Assembly (NCBI GenBank): GCA_934351705.1
Contig: CAKRJK010000049.1
Span: 1-8,748 of the forward strand
DNA length: 8,748 nt
Direction of reading: 5' to 3'
Source of the DNA: an uncultured Lachnospiraceae bacterium
GTDB taxonomy: Bacteria > Bacillota > Clostridia > Lachnospirales > Lachnospiraceae
Within the stretch, counting starts at the first letter, position 1. Each line of letters opens with the position of its first letter. Position numbers and translations under genes: made by a program. Positions 1-5,205 of this stretch are shown here, piece by piece. The notes below the pieces were generated by a model. That model did no database searches, was not told the origin of the DNA, and was given only the letters and a program-made list of their open reading frames with translations.

Positions 1-53
1 CCGTAGTATCAGAAACTCGACACTTGCGTGTCTCAAACAGTCTGATACTACGG
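1..53. repeat. 13-bp inverted repeat with inner hairpin (palindromic element or terminator stem)
   Basis: The arms CCGTAGTATCAGA (1-13) and TCTGATACTACGG (41-53) are perfectly complementary. Between them a second stem, GACAC/GTGTC, closes a 4-base loop. Read on the minus strand that loop is GCAA, a GNRA tetraloop, which suggests the structure works as RNA in the direction of the rib operon. On the plus strand no T-run follows. On the minus strand the sequence after the hairpin lies outside the window, so a rho-independent terminator for ribH cannot be confirmed or excluded. A dispersed intergenic palindrome is the main alternative. The inverted repeat itself is certain; its role is not. Confidence 0.6.
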
Positions 54-172
54 TTACGTTTGTTCGGACGCTATTAACTGCCACACAAAAGATTCTCAAA
101 AATGTCTGTTTGAAAGGCACTCACCCACACCCAGCCCGGCGGCGGCAAGCCCATTCTGCTTTGTGGCAACTT

Positions 173-643
173 CTATTTTTCGATGTTTTGAATCAGGTTT
201 ACCATTTCGATGGCACCCATTGCACAGTCGTAGCCTTTGTTTCCTGCTTTTGTTCCTGCACGTTCGATTGCCTGCTCAATGTTTTCTGTGGTGAGGACTC
301 CGAACATGACCGGAATGTCTGCGTTTATGGATACGTTTGCGATTCCTTTTGAAACTTCGCTGCAGACATAATCATAGTGTGTTGTTGAACCACGAATGAC
401 TGCTCCGAGTGCGATGACTGCATCATACTTTTTGCTTTTTGCCATTTTGGATGCGATCAATGGAATCTCGAATGCTCCCGGTACCCATGCGATGTCGATA
501 TTTTCTGCTTCGACATCGTGACGGAGCAAGGCGTCTTCTGCGCCTGCTACCAGTTTGCTGACAATAAATTCATTAAACCTTGCGGCTACAATGCCGACTT
601 TCATTCCCTCTGCTGCTACTACTTTTCCTTCAAATGTGTTCAT
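173..643 (-). CDS. ribH: 6,7-dimethyl-8-ribityllumazine synthase
   Basis: Catalyses the penultimate riboflavin step: 5-amino-6-ribitylamino-uracil plus 3,4-dihydroxy-2-butanone-4-phosphate gives 6,7-dimethyl-8-ribityllumazine. It is cytosolic, and members of this family usually assemble as pentamers or 60-mers. At 156 residues it has the normal family length. Visible family motifs are ARFN (21-24), PGAFEIP (55-61), [14 protein letters not shown] (80-93, with the likely general base His89), FGVLTTEN (114-121) and the phosphate-binding stretch around Arg128 and Lys136. The ATG start is supported by AAAGGAG about 8 bases upstream. It is the last gene of the rib operon, separated from ribBA by 142 AT-rich bases in which I see no terminator, so it may be read from the main promoter, from an unrecognised internal one, or from both. 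Confidence 0.97.
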   Translation of the reverse strand: MNTFEGKVVAAEGMKVGIVAARFNEFIVSKLVAGAEDALLRHDVEAENIDIAWVPGAFEIPLIASKMAKSKKYDAVIALGAVIRGSTTHYDYVCSEVSKGIANVSINADIPVMFGVLTTENIEQAIERAGTKAGNKGYDCAMGAIEMVNLIQNIEK

Positions 644-785
644 GGTTTTTGTCTCCTTTTTGTTAAATTTATATTTTATTTTTTGCTTTCTTTTGTTTTT
701 TACAGTGTTGATAAATGATTCAAAAGTTTTTCTTTGTATTTGTTGACAGGTATGTATGTCATCTCTGTATTGTCTTTACATTGTG

Positions 786-1997
786 TTACATTGTAGATGG
801 GTAGTTTAAGATATGTCCCATCTTGTTTTTCTTGGTGATCAGATAAAACTTATCGTATGGCGTGAAGTCCATCTGTATCGGAACCCGTTCCTTGATGGTC
901 AGTCCGAAATCTTCCAATCCTTCTATCTTGAGTGGGTTGTTGGTCAGCAGTCTTAAGGATTTTACTCCCAGATCACGCAATATCTGCGAACCGATATAAT
1001 ACTCTCTCTCATCCTCATCAAAGCCGAGTGCAAGGTTTGCCTCTACGGTGTCCATACCCTGTTCCTGAAGCTCATATGCCTTTAATTTGTTGATCAGACC
1101 TATGCCTCGTCCCTCCTGTCTTAAATAGAGCAGGATTCCTCGTCCTTCTTTTTCGATTTCCTGCATGGCTTTTGCAAATTGCTCTCCACAATCGCAGCGG
1201 GCTGAACCGAACACATCTCCGGTCAGGCATTCGGAATGTACACGGCAAAGAACATCCTCACCGTTGCCGATGTCGCCTTTTACGAGTGCAACATGATGTT
1301 CACCGTTCAATTTGTTGACATATCCGTATGCCCGGAACTCTCCGTACTTGGTCGGCATTTTTACTGCCGCCATCTGTTCTACCAGCTTATCGTGAACTTT
1401 TCGATACTCCTGCAACGCTTTTATAGTTATAAATTTTAGATTATATTTTTCTGCTAATTCCATTAATTCCGGTGTTCTCATCATGGTTCCATCATCCCGC
1501 ATAATCTCACAGCACAGACCGCATTCTTTTAAACCCGCCAATTTCATCAAATCTACGGTTGCCTCGGTATGTCCGTTTCTCTCTAAAACTCCGTTCTTTT
1601 TTGCCAAAAGCGGAAACATATGTCCCGGTCTGCGGAAGTCCTCCGGTTTCGCTCCGTCCTCCACGCATTTTAATGCCGTAAGCGAACGCTCTGCCGCCGA
1701 GATTCCTGTTGTGGTATTTACATGGTCGATTGATACCGTAAATGCAGTTTCGTGGTTGTCCGTGTTTTTGCTTACCATTTGCGGAATCTGAAGTTTTGAA
1801 ATCATCTGCTCGCTCATTGGCATACAAATTAACCCTTTTGCGTGGGTTGCCATAAAGTTGACGTTCTCTGTCGTGGCAAATTCTGCCGCACAGATAAGAT
1901 CACCCTCATTTTCTCTGTCCTCGTCATCCGTTACCAGAATCAGTTTCCCTTTCCTCAAGTCTTCCAATGCTTCTTCAATAGTATTAAATCCTGACAT
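786..1997 (-). CDS. ribBA: Bifunctional 3,4-dihydroxy-2-butanone-4-phosphate synthase / GTP cyclohydrolase II
   Basis: Supplies both branches of riboflavin synthesis. The N-terminal domain (about 1-200) converts ribulose-5-phosphate to dihydroxybutanone phosphate. The C-terminal domain (about 205-400) opens GTP to the diaminopyrimidine precursor. In the first domain the acidic metal/substrate motif [10 protein letters not shown] (24-33), RRPGHMFPL (122-130) and HTEA (143-146) are present. In the second, the zinc ligands Cys257, Cys268 and Cys270 lie in [19 protein letters not shown], followed by RQEGRGIGL (293-301). The 403-residue length is typical of the fused enzyme, and both active sites look intact. 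AAAGGAGG lies just upstream of the ATG and overlaps the ribE stop codon, leaving an 18-base gap, so translation is probably coupled. The C-terminus runs slightly beyond the common MGH(I/L)L ending. Confidence 0.97.
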   Translation of the reverse strand: MSGFNTIEEALEDLRKGKLILVTDDEDRENEGDLICAAEFATTENVNFMATHAKGLICMPMSEQMISKLQIPQMVSKNTDNHETAFTVSIDHVNTTTGISAAERSLTALKCVEDGAKPEDFRRPGHMFPLLAKKNGVLERNGHTEATVDLMKLAGLKECGLCCEIMRDDGTMMRTPELMELAEKYNLKFITIKALQEYRKVHDKLVEQMAAVKMPTKYGEFRAYGYVNKLNGEHHVALVKGDIGNGEDVLCRVHSECLTGDVFGSARCDCGEQFAKAMQEIEKEGRGILLYLRQEGRGIGLINKLKAYELQEQGMDTVEANLALGFDEDEREYYIGSQILRDLGVKSLRLLTNNPLKIEGLEDFGLTIKERVPIQMDFTPYDKFYLITKKNKMGHILNYPSTM

Positions 1998-2015
1998 AAT
2001 TTTTGTATTCCTCCT

Positions 2016-2678
2016 TTAAAATCCTGACATCATCAAAAACTCTTTTGTCAGTTTGCTCTCTTTTTTGCTCTGTCCGTTTGACGGACTGTGGTCGGTTTGC
2101 AGGAATTGCTCAATGTATTTTCCTACAATATCATTTTCCAGATTGACTGTGTCGCCGACTTTTTTCTGCGACAGGACGGTTTGCTTTGCCGTGTGCGGTA
2201 TTACAGAAACCGCAAATTCCTCCTCGCTTCTCCTCGCGACAGTCAGGCTGATTCCGTCAATGGCAATCGAACCTTTTTCTATGATGTATCTCATCAGACG
2301 CTCCCCTGCCGCAATGGTGTACCAGATGGCATTATCATCTTTTTCGATTTTGCGGATCATTCCCGTGCCGTCAATATGTCCCGACACAATATGTCCGCCG
2401 AAACGTCCGTTAAGCGGCATCGCTCTCTCCAAATTTACCTTACTTCCGATGCGAAGTTGTCCCAACGCACTCCTTTGCAGCGTCTCGTTCATAACATCTG
2501 CCGTATAACTGTCGTTGGTATATGAGGTTGCGGTGAGGCAGACTCCGTTGACCGCGATACTGTCACCTATCCGAATATCCTCCAGCACCTTTTTTGCCTG
2601 TATGGTCAACACGGCAGATTTTGCTCCCTTTTGGATTGCCGTTACCGTTCCTATCTCCTCTATGATTCCGGTAAACAC
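2016..2678 (-). CDS. ribE: Riboflavin synthase, alpha subunit
   Basis: Performs the final step, dismutation of two 6,7-dimethyl-8-ribityllumazine molecules to riboflavin and the aminopyrimidine that RibH reuses. The 220-residue protein shows the two tandem lumazine-binding repeats of the family: MFTGIIEEIGTV at residue 1 with VNGVCLTAT (43-51), and GGHIVSGHIDGTG (94-106) with GSIAIDGISLTV (136-147). I place the start at a GTG rather than at the in-frame ATG 15 bases upstream. This gives the canonical MFTGIIEE N-terminus, and the upstream ATG is part of the ribosome binding site itself. The start lies inside the end of ribD (19-base overlap), which suggests translational coupling. The last 20 or so residues (SKKESKLTKEFLMMSGF) are a Lys/Glu-containing tail without a recognised role. 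This gene is called ribB in some older nomenclature. Confidence 0.95.
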   Translation of the reverse strand: MFTGIIEEIGTVTAIQKGAKSAVLTIQAKKVLEDIRIGDSIAVNGVCLTATSYTNDSYTADVMNETLQRSALGQLRIGSKVNLERAMPLNGRFGGHIVSGHIDGTGMIRKIEKDDNAIWYTIAAGERLMRYIIEKGSIAIDGISLTVARRSEEEFAVSVIPHTAKQTVLSQKKVGDTVNLENDIVGKYIEQFLQTDHSPSNGQSKKESKLTKEFLMMSGF

Positions 2679-3805
2679 GTTACCACCTCCCATTCGATCA
2701 GAATATCTTCCTGTAATCTTGTAATCTTTGGATTTGCCAAATGAAACGCCTCACTCGGAAAATCCACCCCGGCTCCTCCGATCGGTGTTTTCGCCTGCTT
2801 TCCTCCAAAAAGTTTAGGGGCGATATAACTTTCCACTTTTGTTACGATTCCATCGCACAAAGCCGAGTAATTTAGTTCACTTCCTCCCTCCAAAAGAATG
2901 CTGTCGATTTTCTTTTCTCCTAAAATCCGCATTAATTCTTTTAAGTCGGTCTTTCCGTTTTTTGCAGGAAGCATCAAAACTTTGCAGCCTGCATTCTGCA
3001 AATCCCGTTTCTTTTTCTCCCATTGACGATTCATTTCATCGGCGTTTTCTGTATTGTTTTCTGTTCTCTGTGTGCAGGCTATGATGGTCGGCACTTCTTT
3101 TGCCGTCTGTACAATATTGGAATCCATCGGAATCCGCAGATTGCTGTCACAGATGATTCGCGTCGGATTCTTCGCATTTTCCATTCGACAGGTCAGCATT
3201 GGATTATCTGCCAGCACGGTTCCGATTCCTACCATGATACCGCTGTAATATTTTCGGCTCTCCTGCACCCGCATGCGTGCCGACTCGTCCGTGATCCACT
3301 TCGATGCACCGGTATGGGTGGCTATTTTGCCATCTGCGGTCATTGCGTATTTTAGAACCACATACGGCTCCTGGTGTTTGATATAGTGAAAAAAGACAGG
3401 GTTTAGGGCATCGCATTCTTCTTTTAACACTTCTGTCGTCACGTTAATTCCAGCCTCTTTAAGCTGTCTGATTCCGCCACCGTCGACTTTCGGATTGTTG
3501 TCATACGAACCTATGTAGACCTCGGAAATTCCGCTTTTTATGATCAGCTCCGTACAAGGCGGCGTCTTTCCGTAATGACAGCAAGGCTCTAACGTGACAT
3601 AGATGGCTGCTCCGGTCAGATCTTCTTTACAGTTTAGGATTGCATTTCGTTCCGCATGTGCCCCGCCGTATCGGTGATGGTAATCTTTTCCGATTATCTT
3701 GTTGTCTTTTACAAGTACTGCCCCGACCAGCGGATTCGGATTGGTGAATCCGATTCCTTTTTTTGCTTCTTCTATGGCAATACGCATATAATCTTCTGCG
3801 GTCAT
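2660..3805 (-). CDS. ribD: Bifunctional diaminohydroxyphosphoribosylaminopyrimidine deaminase / 5-amino-6-(5-phosphoribosylamino)uracil reductase
   Basis: Second and third steps of the GTP branch: zinc-dependent deamination of the pyrimidine, then NADPH-dependent reduction of the ribosyl side chain. The N-terminal deaminase domain (about 1-145) carries TNPNPLVGAV (21-30), the zinc ligand and catalytic glutamate in HAE (His50, Glu52), and the PCCHYGKTPPC motif (74-84), in which Cys75 and Cys84 complete the zinc site. The reductase domain (about 147-375) begins with PYVVLKYAMTADGKIATHTGASKWIT and contains the ILLEGG-type nucleotide-binding segment near residue 309. The 381-residue length is normal. 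The ATG is preceded by AAAGGAG about 7 bases upstream. It is the first gene of the operon, and its leader carries the FMN riboswitch. Its 3' end overlaps ribE. Confidence 0.97.
   Translation of the reverse strand: MTAEDYMRIAIEEAKKGIGFTNPNPLVGAVLVKDNKIIGKDYHHRYGGAHAERNAILNCKEDLTGAAIYVTLEPCCHYGKTPPCTELIIKSGISEVYIGSYDNNPKVDGGGIRQLKEAGINVTTEVLKEECDALNPVFFHYIKHQEPYVVLKYAMTADGKIATHTGASKWITDESARMRVQESRKYYSGIMVGIGTVLADNPMLTCRMENAKNPTRIICDSNLRIPMDSNIVQTAKEVPTIIACTQRTENNTENADEMNRQWEKKKRDLQNAGCKVLMLPAKNGKTDLKELMRILGEKKIDSILLEGGSELNYSALCDGIVTKVESYIAPKLFGGKQAKTPIGGAGVDFPSEAFHLANPKITRLQEDILIEWEVVTCLPES
2683..2691 (-). promoter_or_regulatory. Ribosome binding site that fixes the GTG start of ribE
   Basis: Minus-strand GGGAGGTGG lies 4 bases before GTG-TTT-ACC (GTG at 2676-2678). 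It matches the anti-Shine-Dalgarno core well and sits within the ribD coding sequence. Starting at the ATG at 2691-2693 would translate this site as Met-Gly-Gly-Gly-Asn and leave that ATG with no ribosome binding site of its own. Confidence 0.85.
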
Positions 3806-3836
3806 TCGATCGTCTCCTTTCTGTTATATTTTTTCA

Positions 3837-3875
3837 AAAGAAAAAACAAGCCTGTTTCTCTTCAAGGCTTGTTTT
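3837..3875 (-). terminator. Intrinsic terminator in the rib leader, proximal to ribD
   Basis: On the minus strand an 11-bp perfect stem (AAAACAAGCCT / AGGCTTGTTTT, plus-strand positions 3865-3875 and 3843-3853) with an 11-base loop runs directly into a U-rich tract, TTTTTTCTTTT. It lies about 32 bases before the ribD start codon and downstream of the FMN aptamer, so it probably takes part in premature termination. A 10-bp copy of part of its 5' arm occurs just upstream in the transcript (see findings). Confidence 0.85.
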
Positions 3876-3950
3876 GAAAGTTAAATCTTGTTTTGATTTC
3901 ATTAAAATTCATTGCAACAAAAATAATGTTTTCTTTTTATGACATACTAC

Positions 3951-3989
3951 AAAAAGAAAAACTCTGAAATAATCGAAATTATCTCAGAG
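3951..3989 (-). terminator. Intrinsic terminator in the rib leader, proximal to the FMN aptamer
   Basis: The minus-strand transcript can form a 12-bp stem (CTCTGAGATAAT with ATTATTTCAGAG, one G-U pair) closed by a UUCG tetraloop and followed by TTTTTCTTTTT. This is a textbook rho-independent terminator about 72 bases after the aptamer and about 145 bases before ribD. It is the best candidate for the FMN-controlled expression platform. A short upstream segment, GAGUAU in the GCGAGAGUAUCUG region (4026-4038), could pair with AUGCUC at the base of this stem and act as an antiterminator; that pairing is weak and only inferred. Confidence 0.85.
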
Positions 3990-4061
3990 CATATCGTCAC
4001 AAAATATGATTCACACAACAAACAGATACTCTCGCATCTGCTGTCATCTTATCATCCTCTT

Positions 4062-4162
4062 CTTTCATCCAGACTATACTGTCGGCTTCGGAGTTACACC
4101 GAATCAACCTAATGGCTCGCGGGCTTTACCGCCGGTCGGAAATTTCATCCTGCCCTGAAGAT
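4062..4162 (-). promoter_or_regulatory. FMN riboswitch aptamer (RFN element)
   Basis: The minus strand carries the conserved RFN blocks in order: UCUUCAGGGCAGGAUGAAAU, UUCCGACCGGCGGUAAAGCC, CGCGAG, GAUUCGGUGUAACUCCGAA, and GCCGACAGUAUAGUCUGGAU followed by GAAAGAAGA. P1 forms from UCUUC and GAAGA at the two ends. The GAUUCGGUGUAACUCCGAAGCC arm is the usual P6-type stem. Members of this class bind FMN and repress riboflavin synthesis or transport genes. Here the element sits between the rib promoter and two terminators ahead of ribD, so transcription attenuation is expected. Confidence 0.97.
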
Positions 4163-4181
4163 TATTATTTAATTCTCATTT

Positions 4182-4210
4182 ATTTTAGCACCGCAGAATG
4201 CGTCTGTCAA
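4182..4210 (-). promoter_or_regulatory. Sigma-A promoter of the rib operon
   Basis: On the minus strand, TTGACA (4205-4210) is separated by exactly 17 bases from TAAAAT (4182-4187). Transcription should start near 4174-4176, about 12 bases before the aptamer. This is the only strong promoter upstream of the operon in this direction. The rest of the spacer to the divergent gene (4211-4290) holds no equally good plus-strand promoter: a TATAAA at 4226-4231 has no convincing -35 box. Confidence 0.9.
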
Positions 4211-4290
4211 GGGATTGATTTCCTGTATAAATCCATCGCAAAACAGACATAGTATCTTTGCAGGCATCTTTTTTGAAAGGAGGCACTCAT

Positions 4291-4500
4291 ATGAGAAACA
4301 GAACTTTGGATTGTATCGTGTTGACATTGGTTATCATCGGTGCGATTAATTGGGGACTCATCGGCTTTTTCAGCTTTGACCTCGTAGCTGCGATTTTTGG
4401 TAAAATGAGTTGGATTTCCAGAATCATATATGCCATCGTCGGCGTGAGCGGTCTGTATTTAATCAGCTTTTACTTTAATTCAGACTCCGACAAAGATTAA
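4291..4500 (+). CDS. DUF378-family small membrane protein
   Basis: A 69-residue hydrophobic protein with two predicted membrane segments, about residues 7-27 and 42-62, joined by a short loop. The N-terminal motif LDCIVLTLVIIGAINWGLIG followed by FDLV (29-32), together with the second helix IIYAIVGVSGLYL, is the pattern of the DUF378 (YuzA-like) family. No biochemical function is established for that family. The frame is open from 4258, but the ATG at 4291 is chosen because AAAGGAGG lies 7 bases upstream and the protein then begins in the family's usual way. The tail SDSDKD is charged and probably cytoplasmic. The gene diverges from the rib operon and is followed by a strong terminator, so it is probably a single-gene unit. 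Its own promoter is not obvious. Confidence 0.9.
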   Translation: MRNRTLDCIVLTLVIIGAINWGLIGFFSFDLVAAIFGKMSWISRIIYAIVGVSGLYLISFYFNSDSDKD

Positions 4501-4503
4501 CAC

Positions 4504-4545
4504 AAAAGCGGATAACAGTGTCATAATCTCTGTTATCCGCTTTTT
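4504..4545 (+). terminator. Intrinsic terminator, probably bidirectional
   Basis: AAAAGCGGATAACAG (4504-4518) and CTGTTATCCGCTTTT (4530-4544) form a perfect 15-bp stem with an 11-base loop, followed on the plus strand by a T-rich stretch up to 4560. It begins just after the DUF378 gene stops. On the minus strand the stem is followed by only four T residues, so it may also serve the convergent gene that ends at 4562, less efficiently. Confidence 0.92.
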
Positions 4546-4561
4546 CATTTCTATTTTTTTG

Positions 4562-5071
4562 CTACCAGAACAATCCGATGTCCGGCTGTACTTTTGTAAA
4601 CATAAGAAACATTGCCAGTAAGATCAAAAAGATTGCGATTCCCGATCCGTTTGTGCAGCGATTCCGCTTCTCATCCGTCGCTCTCAGATAGATCAGAGAA
4701 CTGTAGAGTGCCGCTCCCAAATAAAAATCCAACACATCCAGCCACATCACATCTCTTCCCCAGACGCCTTTATATGTGTAGAAAAATACGGTGATAAACG
4801 ACATTCCCCACAAAACCGCTTTCGCGCGTATTGTGATCAAGCCCGGTACTTCTTTTCCGATACACGCCACCTGAATAATGGTAAATACCAGTGCCGGCAT
4901 AAAAAAGATTTTTAAATGCTCCCATGTACTCTCATTAATCGGTGAGAAAAACGCTGCGATTGCATTTCCGCCGGTCCAGTCGTATACAAAATGTAACAAT
5001 GTTCCGACCACAGACACAAACAGAAAATCCACAATCTCCCATTTCATCATATTTAATGGCTTTTTCTGCAT
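4562..5071 (-). CDS. Multi-spanning membrane protein, DUF6512-like
   Basis: A 169-residue polytopic membrane protein with about five hydrophobic segments, near residues 13-30, 55-72, 85-99, 112-129 and 144-160. The most distinctive stretch is SPINESTWEHLKIFFMP (43-59) after LLHFVYDWTG (25-34), which I recognise as the signature of the uncharacterised DUF6512 family in Clostridia. That family call is from memory of the motif, and I know of no function for it. The frame extends to a GTG at 5089, but the ATG at 5069-5071 is preferred because AAAGGA lies 9 bases before it; the intermediate ATG at 5078-5080 is too close to that site. No strong promoter is visible between this gene and the upstream ATPase gene (119 bases apart), so it may be read through from it. 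Confidence 0.85.
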   Translation of the reverse strand: MQKKPLNMMKWEIVDFLFVSVVGTLLHFVYDWTGGNAIAAFFSPINESTWEHLKIFFMPALVFTIIQVACIGKEVPGLITIRAKAVLWGMSFITVFFYTYKGVWGRDVMWLDVLDFYLGAALYSSLIYLRATDEKRNRCTNGSGIAIFLILLAMFLMFTKVQPDIGLFW

Positions 5072-5172
5072 ACCTATCATTCCTTTCACAACTTTATAAG
5101 ATAACCATTATGAAATTGATTTTTTCTTTCTTAGTGTATGCAGTTTTTTTATCTTAAACCTTTTTGCCGCGG

Positions 5173-5205
5173 AAAATCGCAGAAGTTTTGCTAATTCGCG
5201 ATTTT
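5173..5205 (-). terminator. Weak hairpin at the end of the metal ATPase gene
   Basis: On the minus strand AAAATCGCGAA, which forms the last codons of the ATPase, can pair with TTC-T-GCGATTTT just after the stop codon: 8 bp plus 3 bp with one bulged base and a 10-base loop. The exit side ends in only four T residues before CCGCGG, so termination would be weak. It may only partly separate the ATPase from the downstream membrane protein gene. Confidence 0.35.

Noticed and set aside
793..822. Inverted repeat AGATGGG / CCCATCT at the 3' end of ribBA as a possible terminator
   Set aside because: It lies inside the coding sequence, has a 15-base loop, and is not followed by a U-tract on the minus strand.
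4226..4231. TATAAA as a -10 box for the plus-strand DUF378-like gene
   Set aside because: No recognisable -35 element lies 16-18 bases upstream, so the promoter call is too weak.
4258..4290. Upstream in-frame start for the DUF378-like protein
   Set aside because: The extension would translate the AAAGGAGG ribosome binding site and departs from the usual family N-terminus.
5097..5156. 8-bp inverted repeat TAAGATAA / TTATCTTA upstream of the DUF6512-like gene
   Set aside because: The arms are 44 bases apart in AT-rich DNA, which is easily due to chance and does not match an operator I recognise.
5110..5157. 15-residue plus-strand frame MKLIFSFLVYAVFLS resembling a short signal or toxin-like peptide
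   Set aside because: There is no ribosome binding site before the ATG, and the hydrophobic look follows from the T-rich DNA.
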